17,716 nt of DNA. Source: Clostridiales bacterium. Lineage in GTDB: Bacteria > Bacillota > Clostridia > Oscillospirales > Acutalibacteraceae. The notes beneath the pieces were generated by a model. That model saw only the letters and a list, made by a program, of their open reading frames with translations. It did not search any database and had not been told where the DNA came from. Shown piece after piece: positions 6,273 through 14,136 of this stretch (position 1 is its first letter; each line of letters opens with the position of its first letter). The stretch covers positions 1 to 17,716 of the forward strand of contig JAHZIE010000039.1 in assembly GCA_019419895.1 (NCBI GenBank), given 5' to 3'. Position numbers and translations under genes: made by a program.

Positions 6273-7943
6273 GTGATTAATGGTTCCGTCCTCCGTGATG
6301 CCATCATTTCGGGCGCTAACAACATTTCAAAAAATAAGACTTCTGTGGATGAATTAAATATCTTCCCTGTTCCGGATGGAGATACGGGAACCAATATGTC
6401 CATGACCATCCAAGCCGCCGCACGCGAATTGGAAAAAACGGAGGAGGAATCCGCCGGAAAGGTTGCACAAACCGCCGCCTCGGCTCTTCTGCGCGGGGCC
6501 CGGGGAAATTCCGGAGTGATTCTTTCCCTTTTATTCCGTGGTTTTGCCAAAGGCTTGGAGGGAATCGAGCAAATTACCGGCGCTGATCTCGCCAACGCTC
6601 TTGCTGTGGGTGTTGAAGCCGCCTACAAGGCTGTTATGAAGCCAACAGAAGGCACTATTTTGACTGTTTCCCGCGTTGCCGCTGAGAAAGGGCGGGCGGC
6701 TGCTATTATTGACGACGATCCCCTCTATGTCTGGTCTGCCATCTGCCAAGGCGCTGAGGACGCGCTGGAAACGACCCCTGATCTGCTTCCCGTCTTGAAA
6801 AAGGCCGGAGTTGTCGATGCCGGAGGAAAAGGACTGACCATTATTTTTGACGGTATGATGTCTGTCTTTAAGGATGGTATCATCATTCAAAATGATGTCC
6901 AGCAGGGCGATTCAATTGAGACTGAGGATGCCTTCCGCAATGCCGCGGCTGAATTTGATCAGGAGATTAACTTTACCTATTGTACCGAATTTATTGTGGG
7001 AAGAGATTCTGAAATTAAAAAAGATCCCTTAGAGCTACGCGCTTATCTGGAAACCATCGGCGACTGTGTTCTGGTGGTGGATGACGATCAGATTATCAAG
7101 GTGCATGTTCACACGGAAAATCCTGGAAACGCTTTGCAGGAGGGTTTGAAGTTCGGCCAGCTTCTCACCGTTAAAATTGAAAATATGAAGGAACAGCACC
7201 GCAAAGCGGCAGAAGATAACCAGACGAAAAAAGACAGGGTCCAGCTAAAAAAGGAGGCATTGACTCCAGTGGAGCCGGAAGAAGGCGTTGGATTTGTCGC
7301 TGTCGCCGCTGGCGGCGGATTACACACTCTGTTCAGTGATCTCGGCTGCACCCATATTGTCAGCGGCGGACAGACTATGAACCCAAGCACGGAGGATCTC
7401 CTTGCTGCTGTAAAGGCAACTCCCGCCAAGACTGTGTTTATCCTGCCCAATAACAAAAACATTATTATGGCGGCGGAGCAGACTGTTCAGCTGTGCGACG
7501 ATCGGAATGTCATCGTTATTCCTACAAAGACGATTCCCCAGGGGATTTCCGCTATGCTTGCCTATGATCCTGACGCGACCGATACGCAGAATATTGATCA
7601 AATGATCGCCGCTTTCAGCAAGGTACACACAGGCCAAGTGACTTTTGCCGCCAGAGATTCAGAATTTGGCGGATTCAAGATCAAGGAGGGCGAAATTCTG
7701 GGCTTGGAAAATGGAAAGCTGGAATATGTGGAGAAGGATCCCGTTAAGGTCGCTTTGAAGCTTACCCGTTCCATGGTCAAAAAGGATACCTCATTTATCA
7801 CTATTATCTACGGTGAAGATATTACAGAAGAACAGGCCGATGAGCTTCAGCAGGCGGTGGAGGCAAAAGTTGGCAGCCACATTGAGGTAACTCTTATCAG
7901 CGGAGAACAGCCTGTCTATTACTTTATTATTTCTGTGGAATGA
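6273..7943 (+). CDS. fakA: Fatty acid kinase catalytic subunit FakA (DAK2/YloV family)
   Basis: FakA phosphorylates fatty acids presented by a FakB (DegV-family) partner, feeding exogenous fatty acids to phospholipid synthesis. The 556-residue protein has the full family length. Its N-terminal DhaL-type kinase domain is about residues 1-200, with NIFPVPDGDTGTNM near 29-42, where Asp35 and Asp37 bind Mg-ATP, and the ALLRGARGNSGVILS loop. A linker domain and a C-terminal DegV-like region (GFVAVAAGGGLHTLFSDLGC, FILPNNKNI) follow. The start is taken as GTG 6273, which gives MINGSVLRDAI. AAGGAG (6256-6261) lies 11 bases upstream, whereas an earlier in-frame GTG at 6261 overlaps that site. The gene leads a unit with recG only 21 bases downstream, a linkage also known from Bacillus (yloV near recG). 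No fakB lies in the window. Confidence 0.94.
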   Translation: MINGSVLRDAIISGANNISKNKTSVDELNIFPVPDGDTGTNMSMTIQAAARELEKTEEESAGKVAQTAASALLRGARGNSGVILSLLFRGFAKGLEGIEQITGADLANALAVGVEAAYKAVMKPTEGTILTVSRVAAEKGRAAAIIDDDPLYVWSAICQGAEDALETTPDLLPVLKKAGVVDAGGKGLTIIFDGMMSVFKDGIIIQNDVQQGDSIETEDAFRNAAAEFDQEINFTYCTEFIVGRDSEIKKDPLELRAYLETIGDCVLVVDDDQIIKVHVHTENPGNALQEGLKFGQLLTVKIENMKEQHRKAAEDNQTKKDRVQLKKEALTPVEPEEGVGFVAVAAGGGLHTLFSDLGCTHIVSGGQTMNPSTEDLLAAVKATPAKTVFILPNNKNIIMAAEQTVQLCDDRNVIVIPTKTIPQGISAMLAYDPDATDTQNIDQMIAAFSKVHTGQVTFAARDSEFGGFKIKEGEILGLENGKLEYVEKDPVKVALKLTRSMVKKDTSFITIIYGEDITEEQADELQQAVEAKVGSHIEVTLISGEQPVYYFIISVE

Positions 7944-7964
7944 TCCTGTCGGGAGTCCTGTCTC

Positions 7965-10016
7965 ATGGCAATTACTCTGAAAACCACACCAATTCAATAT
8001 TTAAAAGGCGTCGGCGAAAAGCGCGCCAAGCTCTTTGAAAAGCTTGGCGCGCCTACTGTTGGCGCTTTGTTGCGTTTATACCCCCGTGCCTATGAGGACT
8101 GGAGCCATCCCTGTTCCATCGCCCAGGCCCCCTTTGGAGAGACCTGCCATATCCGCGCTATTGTTGTGCAGGAGGCAAAGGAATCCCGTATTCGGAAAGG
8201 TATGACACTCTATAAGCTTGTGGCTTCTGACGGCTATTCTAATCTCTATATCACTCTTTTTAATAATCCTTATGGCGCCAAGCTCCTCTCCTTGGGAGAG
8301 GAGTTTATTTTCAGCGGGATGGCCGGAGGACGTTTGGGGCATCGGGAAATGGTTTCACCAGTTTTTGAAAAGGCTGCCACGGGAGTTCGTATCAAACCGA
8401 TTTATCCCCAGACAGAGGGACTCAATTCCCGGACAATTGAACAAGCGGTGCGGCAGGCTCTTGCTCTCCTTCCAGAGAATCTCTCTGATCCTCTTCCCGA
8501 TTCCCTTCGTTCGGCCTTTTCCCTGTGTCATATGAGGTACGCGATAGAAAATATTCATAATCCCTCCTCTGAGGAAGCCCTTCAAATCGCCCGCTACCGG
8601 CTTGCGTTTGAAGAACTTCTTGTTCTACAGTTGGCAATGTTCCAGCTCAAAGGCAGAGAGAAAGGACAAAACCGTTTGGTTCTTTCCAAGGACTGTTCTG
8701 ATGAATTTTATTCCCTTCTTCCCTTTACCCCCACCAACGCACAGAAGCGGGCGGTTGCTGAAGGAATCGCAGATATGAAAGGAAAAAGCCCTATGAGCCG
8801 TTTGGTTCAGGGAGATGTTGGGTCTGGAAAGACCGCAGTTGCCGCGGCCCTGTGTTTTTGTGCTATACGGGAGGGCTGGCAATGCGCAATGATGGCTCCC
8901 ACGGAAATTCTCGCTGAGCAGCATTTTCAGTCAATATCCTCTCTTTTTTCAAATACGGGGATTTCTTGCGCGCTACTGACGGGTTCCCTATCCGCATCTG
9001 AAAAGAAGAGAGTTTATGATGATTTAAAAAATGGAAAAATTTCTCTGGTGGTCGGCACCCATGCTCTGCTGTCGGAAGGGGTTTCCTTTCAGCGGTTGGG
9101 CTTGGTTGTCACCGACGAACAACACAGATTCGGTGTAGAGCAGCGATCCGCGCTGGCTGCAAAAGGAGACAGTCCCCATATGCTCGTCATGTCAGCCACC
9201 CCTATTCCCCGCACCCTTGCCTTAATGGTTTACGGCGATCTGGATGTGTCTATTCTGAATGAGCTGCCTCCTGGGAGACAGCAGGTAGATACCTTTGCGG
9301 TGGATAGCAAAAAACGCCAGCGCGCCTTTGCCTTCATCAAGAAGCATCTGGACGAAGGTAGGCAGGCTTATATTGTTTGTCCCTTGGTAGAAGAGGGGGA
9401 AAATGGTTCCCCTTTAATTTCCGCCGAACAATATTTCAAGCAGCTGTCAGAGAAGGATTTTTTCGGTTATCGTGTAGGGCTGCTTCATGGAAAAATGAAG
9501 CCCATTCAGAAGGAAGAAGTCATGTCCTCCTTCTCCCGCGGGGAAATACAGCTCCTGATCTCCACTACGGTCATTGAGGTCGGAGTCGACGTTCCCAATG
9601 CCGTCATCATGTTGATTGAAAACGCTGAACGTTTTGGCCTTTCCCAGCTTCATCAGCTGCGGGGCAGAGTTGGACGAGGAAGTTATAAGTCTTACTGTAT
9701 CCTGATTTCCGATGCACAAAACAAGGAAGCATTGCGCCGCCTTCGTGTGATGATGGAAACTAACGACGGATTCCGAATCGCCGATGAAGATCTTAGGCTC
9801 CGGGGGCCGGGAGAATTTTTCGGTTCCCGTCAGCACGGGCTTCCTGAGCTGAAGATTGCCAATATGGTCAATGATATGGAAATTCTAAAAGAGGCACAGA
9901 AAGCCGCCAGAGAAGTTCTCAGCAAGGATCCCTCTCTGGAATGCCCGGAGCATCATGGCCTCAGCGCCTCTGTCCGGCGCCTGTTTGCAAGAGTTGGAAA
10001 CCAAGGGCTCAATTGA
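7965..10016 (+). CDS. recG: ATP-dependent DNA helicase RecG
   Basis: RecG is a superfamily-2 helicase that reverses stalled replication forks and branch-migrates Holliday junctions. The 683-residue protein has the normal length. The N-terminal region carries a helix-hairpin-helix-like VGEKRAKLFEKLGAPT and the OB-fold wedge domain (about 55-150). The helicase motor shows Walker A GDVGSGKT (283-290), MAPTEILAEQH, the DEQH box (Asp384-Glu-Gln-His387), MSATPIPRTLAL, and in the second lobe ISTTVIEVGVDVPN and HQLRGRVGRG. The RecG-specific C-terminal region with DLRLRGPGEFFGSRQHG is present. The ATG at 7965 has only a weak GGGAG site. Translational coupling to fakA, 21 bases upstream, is likely. Two strong inverted repeats lie inside the 5' third of the gene. 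Confidence 0.97.
   Translation: MAITLKTTPIQYLKGVGEKRAKLFEKLGAPTVGALLRLYPRAYEDWSHPCSIAQAPFGETCHIRAIVVQEAKESRIRKGMTLYKLVASDGYSNLYITLFNNPYGAKLLSLGEEFIFSGMAGGRLGHREMVSPVFEKAATGVRIKPIYPQTEGLNSRTIEQAVRQALALLPENLSDPLPDSLRSAFSLCHMRYAIENIHNPSSEEALQIARYRLAFEELLVLQLAMFQLKGREKGQNRLVLSKDCSDEFYSLLPFTPTNAQKRAVAEGIADMKGKSPMSRLVQGDVGSGKTAVAAALCFCAIREGWQCAMMAPTEILAEQHFQSISSLFSNTGISCALLTGSLSASEKKRVYDDLKNGKISLVVGTHALLSEGVSFQRLGLVVTDEQHRFGVEQRSALAAKGDSPHMLVMSATPIPRTLALMVYGDLDVSILNELPPGRQQVDTFAVDSKKRQRAFAFIKKHLDEGRQAYIVCPLVEEGENGSPLISAEQYFKQLSEKDFFGYRVGLLHGKMKPIQKEEVMSSFSRGEIQLLISTTVIEVGVDVPNAVIMLIENAERFGLSQLHQLRGRVGRGSYKSYCILISDAQNKEALRRLRVMMETNDGFRIADEDLRLRGPGEFFGSRQHGLPELKIANMVNDMEILKEAQKAAREVLSKDPSLECPEHHGLSASVRRLFARVGNQGLN
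8021..8052 (+). repeat. Perfect 12-bp inverted repeat inside recG
   Basis: GCGCGCCAAGCT (8021-8032) and AGCTTGGCGCGC (8041-8052) are exact reverse complements separated by 8 bases, so the mRNA would form a GC-rich hairpin covering recG codons 19-30. No T-run follows, so it is not an ordinary terminator. Confidence 0.8.
8283..8303 (+). repeat. 9-bp inverted repeat inside recG
   Basis: CTCCTCTCC (8283-8291) pairs with GGAGAGGAG (8295-8303) across a 3-base loop. A repeat of this size could occur by chance in a window this long. Confidence 0.6.
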
Positions 10017-10041
10017 TTGTTTTGAAGGGAGAAATACTTGC

Positions 10042-11127
10042 ATGAATGGAACTATGCTGGCTGCCGTTTATGGCGGCAAAGGAGAGCTTCGGCTGGAACG
10101 GCGTCCTTGCCCTTCCCTGCTGGAGCCGCGGGATGCGATTGTCCGTGTCACCTGTTCCACCATTTGCACCAGCGATCTGCATATTCTAAACGGCGCCGTC
10201 CCCCAAGCGGTTCCTGGAACCATCCTTGGCCATGAATTTGTGGGAGAAATAGCGGAGATTGGTTCCGGCATCCATAATCTTTCCATTGGGCAGAGGGTAT
10301 CCGCCAATTGTGAAACCTTCTGCGGCCAATGCTGGTTTTGTAATCGGGGGTTTGTCAATAACTGCGAGACTGGAGGCTGGAAACTGGGATGCACCATTGA
10401 CGGCTGTCAAGCTGAATATGTCCGTGTTCCTTTTGCCGATATATGCCTTACTCCCATTCCTGATTCTCTTTCCGACGAGGATGCCCTCTTTGTGGGAGAT
10501 ATTCTTTCCAGCGGCTATTTTGCCGCGGAGCTTTGTTCCATTCAGCCAGGCGATACCGTCGTCATCCTTGGCGCAGGTCCTGTAGGTCTTTGTGCTGGAC
10601 AATGCGCCCGGCTTTTCGGCGCGGGAAAAATCATATATCTTGAGCCTCAGGAAAAGCGCCTCCAGCTTGCCCTTTCCAACCATATTGGGGATGCCGGATT
10701 CAATCCTCTGACCTGTCATCCCCTTTCTGAAATCCGCTCTCTCACCGGCGGAAGGGGAGCTGATTGTGTCATTGAGGCCGCCGGCGCTTCTACAACCTTC
10801 CAAACCGCGTGGGAAATCGCCCGTCCCAACGGCATTGTCGCTTTGGTTGCGATGTATGAGCAGGACCAGATTCTCCCCCTTCCGCGTATGTACGGGAAAA
10901 ACCTCACTTTTAAGACTGGGGGCGTAGATGCCTGCCATTGCTCCGTCCTTATGGAGCTGCTTGCTCAAAAAAAGCTGGACACCAGCTTTCTCATTACCCA
11001 CCGGGGAACTTTAGAGCACATTGTCGAGGGATATCGTGTCTTTTCCTCACAGAAAGGAGATTGCCTGAAATGGGTGATCATTCCGCCGGAGAAATCCTCT
11101 TCCATAAGCGGAAGGGATCATTTTTAA
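10042..11127 (+). CDS. Zinc-dependent medium-chain alcohol dehydrogenase-like protein
   Basis: This is a 361-residue medium-chain dehydrogenase/reductase, of the threonine- or sorbitol-dehydrogenase type, which oxidises an alcohol with NAD(P). Catalytic zinc ligands are visible as CTSDLH (Cys42, with Asp45 and His47) and GHEFVGE (His64, Glu65). The structural zinc lobe has Cys94, Cys97, Cys100 and Cys108 in the usual CGQCWFC spacing. The Rossmann nucleotide-binding loop is GAGPVG (177-182), followed near residue 200 by a Glu (YLEPQ) that suggests NAD preference. The start is ATG 10042, with GAAGGGAG (10024-10031) 10 bases upstream, only 25 bases after the recG stop. The gene is therefore cotranscribed with fakA-recG. 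It lies 26 bases before an unrecognised gene, which may share its pathway. The substrate cannot be read from sequence. Confidence 0.92.
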   Translation: MNGTMLAAVYGGKGELRLERRPCPSLLEPRDAIVRVTCSTICTSDLHILNGAVPQAVPGTILGHEFVGEIAEIGSGIHNLSIGQRVSANCETFCGQCWFCNRGFVNNCETGGWKLGCTIDGCQAEYVRVPFADICLTPIPDSLSDEDALFVGDILSSGYFAAELCSIQPGDTVVILGAGPVGLCAGQCARLFGAGKIIYLEPQEKRLQLALSNHIGDAGFNPLTCHPLSEIRSLTGGRGADCVIEAAGASTTFQTAWEIARPNGIVALVAMYEQDQILPLPRMYGKNLTFKTGGVDACHCSVLMELLAQKKLDTSFLITHRGTLEHIVEGYRVFSSQKGDCLKWVIIPPEKSSSISGRDHF

Positions 11128-11153
11128 AATAACACAAAGGAGATTTGAAACAT

Positions 11154-12230
11154 ATGGAAAAGCTTTCCAATTCAATCTATACCGGTACCTGGGACGAAGG
11201 ACATATCCAGGGAATTGCTGTGGATACCCAAAGAAAATTCATCTATTGCTCATTTACCACCTGTCTTGTCAAGCTGGATATGCAGGGGAATCTTGTGGGA
11301 TCTGTCCACGGTCTTATCGGCCATCTGGGCTGCCTGGATTTTAATGATCAGGACGGCAGGGTATACGGCTCTTTGGAATTTAAAAATGACTGTATCGGCC
11401 AGGGCATCCTGTCCAGGCTTTCCCATACATCGCCGGTGCAGGAAGGCTTTTATATCGCCATTTTTGATGTGGATAAAATTGTCCGGCCTCAAATGGACGC
11501 CGAGGCCGACGGAATTATGACCGCCGTCTATTTAAAGGATGTCGTGGACGATTATCAGGCTGCCTGGACCCAGGACGGCAAAGAAATAAAACACCGCTAC
11601 GGGTGCAGCGGCATTGACGGGCTTGCCTTTGGTCCCTCCTTTGGGCTCTCCAAAAATACGAAATATTATCTGCATGTCGCCTATGGGATTTATGGGGATT
11701 TGGAGCGTACCGACAATGATTATCAGGTCATTTTAGAGTATGATGTGTCCAACTGGGCCAAATATGAACGCTCACTTCAACAGGAAAATATGCATCATAT
11801 CGGTCCAGAACGCTTTCGACAGCGGTATTTTGTCTTTACAGGAAACACCGAATGGGGAATTCAGAATCTCGAATATGATGAATACACCGGCAACTGGCTG
11901 ATGGCGGTCTACCGCGGCAGAAAACCGGAATATCCCAACTATTCCATGTTTCTGATTGACGGCCATGCAGAACCATCCGAAAAGCCTCTTCAAGGCTTTT
12001 CGGTTCCACAGACAGGCTGTGTCGCCAGCCTTGTACACGCGGGTCTCCACGATGACAAATCCGGCATTTATGGCTGGGAATTTCCTTATGGAAGCACTGG
12101 AATCTTCTCCCTTGGAAACGGATATTTTTATTTTTCTCAAGACCGCCGGGAAGCTTCCGGCTACAGCTCCACCATCCGCCTTTATCAATGGACGGGCAAA
12201 GCGCCCTCTCCCTTCGAGTTGGTGGAGTAA
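11154..12230 (+). CDS. Protein of unknown function, probably beta-propeller-like
   Basis: I do not recognise this 358-residue protein. It is rich in Gly, Tyr, Trp and aromatic-ended short strands, with recurring blade-like units: HIQGIAVDTQRKFIYCSF, GHLGCLDFNDQDGRVYGSL, GIDGLAFGPSFG, GIQNLEYDEYTGNWLMAVY and TGIFSLGNGYFYFSQD. Together these suggest a six- or seven-bladed propeller of the SMP-30/lactonase or NHL-like type. There is no signal peptide or membrane helix, so a cytoplasmic location is likely. ATG 11154 has AAAGGAG (11136-11142) 11 bases upstream and is preferred to TTG 11145, which is too close to that site. It follows the alcohol dehydrogenase by 26 bases and ends 65 bases before a strong terminator, making it the last gene of the fakA-recG unit. 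A lactone- or sugar-processing partner of the dehydrogenase is possible but is inference. Confidence 0.8.
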   Translation: MEKLSNSIYTGTWDEGHIQGIAVDTQRKFIYCSFTTCLVKLDMQGNLVGSVHGLIGHLGCLDFNDQDGRVYGSLEFKNDCIGQGILSRLSHTSPVQEGFYIAIFDVDKIVRPQMDAEADGIMTAVYLKDVVDDYQAAWTQDGKEIKHRYGCSGIDGLAFGPSFGLSKNTKYYLHVAYGIYGDLERTDNDYQVILEYDVSNWAKYERSLQQENMHHIGPERFRQRYFVFTGNTEWGIQNLEYDEYTGNWLMAVYRGRKPEYPNYSMFLIDGHAEPSEKPLQGFSVPQTGCVASLVHAGLHDDKSGIYGWEFPYGSTGIFSLGNGYFYFSQDRREASGYSSTIRLYQWTGKAPSPFELVE

Positions 12231-12295
12231 GCGTTTTTCTTCCTTCTCATTCCAGAATCCAGGCGCTGCCGGATATTTCGTTACATATATATTCC

Positions 12296-12346
12296 GCCCT
12301 CTGCCGCTGGATAGTTTCCAGTGGCAGAGGGCTTTCTCAATTTTTT
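12296..12346 (+). terminator. Strong terminator ending the fakA-recG-adh unit
   Basis: A 15-bp stem (12296-12310 with 12318-12332, one G-T pair, outer part GCCCTCTGCC/GGCAGAGGGC) with a 7-base loop is followed by TTTCTCAATTTTTT. It lies 65 bases after the last gene of the unit. Confidence 0.9.
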
Positions 12347-12549
12347 CCCAAAAAATCGCCGCCAAAGTATTGTCTGTCAGCGGATCCAGGATTTTATAAA
12401 AAATCAGAAGTTTCTTTTCAAATCATTATCTCCTTCTTCTATGGCTACCTTTCTCATGTCAGATATTAGTTAACAAAAATACAAAATTTTCACCTCCGCT
12501 TCGTCTCCAATTTCAAAATGATGTTATCCTTTGGTAGTTTTTTCCTTTG

Positions 12550-12578
12550 GTATAAATACCGTTTCCAGAGAAAAAATA
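12550..12578 (+). promoter_or_regulatory. Possible forespore (sigma-G/F-like) promoter of spoVAC
   Basis: GTATA (12550-12554) fits the sigma-G -35 pattern and is followed after 17 bases by AAAAATA (12572-12578), a partial match to the -10 pattern CATnMTA. spoVA operons are known to be read in the forespore by sigma-G. The match is weak and partly rests on that expectation. Confidence 0.3.
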
Positions 12579-12601
12579 ACCTTTGAAAGGATGTGCTTTT
12601 T

Positions 12602-13045
12602 GTGAAAATTACAGCCCAAGAATATTCTAAAATGGCGGATCGCGCTTCGCCCCCCAGCCACTGCATCAGGAACATAATCCTGGCTTTTCTCTGCGGCGGC
12701 GCGGTCTGTACTTTGGGACAGCTTTTATTTTTCCTATATCAGCAAGCGGGCATGTCGGAAACCCATGCCCGCGCGGTGGTTTCCATCACTCTTATCGGGC
12801 TTTCCGCCTTCTTAACCGCCTTAAATGTATATGACAAATTCGCGTCCGTCGCCGGAGCGGGCAGTCTGGTTCCCATCACGGGCTTTGCCAACGCGGTTGT
12901 CTCTCCCGCCATTGAATTCAAGGCAGAAGGTCACGTTCTTGGCATTGGCGCAAAAATTTTTACTATTGCAGGCCCGGTTATTCTATTCGGCACCGGCGCA
13001 TCGGTGATCTATGGCCTGATCCTATGGATTTTCCGGATTTATTAA
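12602..13045 (+). CDS. spoVAC: Stage V sporulation protein AC
   Basis: SpoVAC is a small integral membrane protein of the spore inner membrane. With SpoVAD and SpoVAE it carries Ca-dipicolinic acid into the forespore and releases it in germination. The 147-residue product begins MKITAQEYSKMADRASPPSH, the family-typical cytoplasmic start, followed by hydrophobic segments at about 23-46, 57-75 and 118-143. Between them lies the conserved loop GAGSLVPITGFANAVVSPAI (85-104). GTG 12602 is chosen because GAAAGGA (12585-12591) lies 10 bases upstream, and an in-frame GTG at 12593 is too close to it. The gene is first in a three-gene spoVA cluster. spoVAD follows after 21 bases. Confidence 0.95.
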   Translation: MKITAQEYSKMADRASPPSHCIRNIILAFLCGGAVCTLGQLLFFLYQQAGMSETHARAVVSITLIGLSAFLTALNVYDKFASVAGAGSLVPITGFANAVVSPAIEFKAEGHVLGIGAKIFTIAGPVILFGTGASVIYGLILWIFRIY

Positions 13046-13066
13046 AATGAGAAAGGAAGAAACCTA

Positions 13067-14104
13067 ATGGCCAAGAGAATTGGAAAATATACCCTGCGCT
13101 GTGAAACCATGCCGGCGGTTTTGGGCTTTGCCTCGGTTGTCGGCAAAAAGGAGGGAGAAGGCCCCCTTGCCAACTACTTTGATTCTATTCATGAGGATAC
13201 CACACTTTCAGAAAAATCCTGGGAAAAAGCAGAAAGCAGGTTGCAGTCGGAAGCCATCACTATGGCCCTGAAAAAATCCAATTTAAGCCCCACGGAAGTT
13301 GACGTAATATTCGCCGGTGATCTGCTCAACCAGTGCATCAGCTCCACTTTCGGCCTCAGAAGCCTTGGGATACCCTTTCTGGGGCAGTACGGCGCCTGTT
13401 CCACCATGGCACAAACCCTTGCCATGGCTGCCCTCTTTGTTGAGGGAGGGCTGGCTGGGAACGCGGCGGCAGTCACCTCTTCCCATTTCTGTTCTGCTGA
13501 AAGGCAGTTCAGATTTCCTTTGGAATACGGCAGCATCCGCACCCCCACAGCGCAATGGACTGTCACCGGCTCCGGCGCGGCTGTCATCGGCAGCGGTACT
13601 CAGGGGCCTTATGTATCGGAGATTACCATTGGTAAAATTGTGGACTTGGGGATCAAGGACGCCAATAATATGGGGGCCGCTATGGCTCCCGCCGCCGCGT
13701 CCACTCTCTCCGCCTTCTTTGAAGACACTGGCACCCAACCGGATAATTATGACCTCATTGTCACTGGAGATCTGGGGCAGGTCGGCTCCGAGCTTCTTCT
13801 TGAACTGTTAGAAAAGGATAAAATATCCATTGCGAAGCAGCATCGGGACTGCGGCTTGTTAATCTATGATCGGGAAACGCAAAACGTCAATGCCGGAGGC
13901 TCCGGATGCGGTTGTTCCGCAACTGTCCTCTGCTCTTACCTTCTGAAAAAGCTCCAGCAGGGGGAATTGAAAAATATCCTGTTTATGGCGACAGGAGCGC
14001 TGATGTCCTCCACCTCCTCCCAACAGGGAGAATCTATTCCCGGCATCGCCCATCTGGTTCATTTGAAAAGCAGCACTGAAAGCACCCAGGAGCAGGAATC
14101 CTGA
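13067..14104 (+). CDS. spoVAD: Stage V sporulation protein AD
   Basis: SpoVAD is the dipicolinic-acid-binding component of the SpoVA transport system and has a thiolase-like fold without thiolase activity. The 345-residue product has the usual length. It shows conserved segments IGKYTLRCETMPAVLGFASV at the N-terminus, GDLLNQCISSTFGLR, the nucleophile-region equivalent FLGQYGACSTMAQTLAMAA, SSHFCSAERQFRFPLEYG (a highly conserved SpoVAD signature), and GGSGCGCSATV near the C-terminus. ATG 13067 follows GAAAGGA (13051-13057) with good spacing. It sits 21 bases after spoVAC and 32 bases before spoVAE. It probably lies on the forespore side of the inner membrane. Confidence 0.97.
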   Translation: MAKRIGKYTLRCETMPAVLGFASVVGKKEGEGPLANYFDSIHEDTTLSEKSWEKAESRLQSEAITMALKKSNLSPTEVDVIFAGDLLNQCISSTFGLRSLGIPFLGQYGACSTMAQTLAMAALFVEGGLAGNAAAVTSSHFCSAERQFRFPLEYGSIRTPTAQWTVTGSGAAVIGSGTQGPYVSEITIGKIVDLGIKDANNMGAAMAPAAASTLSAFFEDTGTQPDNYDLIVTGDLGQVGSELLLELLEKDKISIAKQHRDCGLLIYDRETQNVNAGGSGCGCSATVLCSYLLKKLQQGELKNILFMATGALMSSTSSQQGESIPGIAHLVHLKSSTESTQEQES

Positions 14105-14136
14105 TATTCCAGATTTCTAAGAAAGGAGGTCTTCCT

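Larger units (their letters stand above)
12231..12601. other. Intergenic region before spoVAC
   Basis: No gene is supported in this stretch. It holds the terminator of the upstream operon (12296-12346), AT-rich spacer, a 10-base direct repeat TCCTTTGGTA at 12527-12536 and 12543-12552, and the palindrome GGTAT-AA-ATACC (12549-12560), close to where the spoVAC promoter should be. Confidence 0.6.

Noticed and set aside
6221..6462. 12-base repeat CCGCCGGAAAGG in the fakA leader and again in fakA
   Set aside because: Several 12-base repeats are expected by chance in a window this long, and the second copy is ordinary coding sequence.
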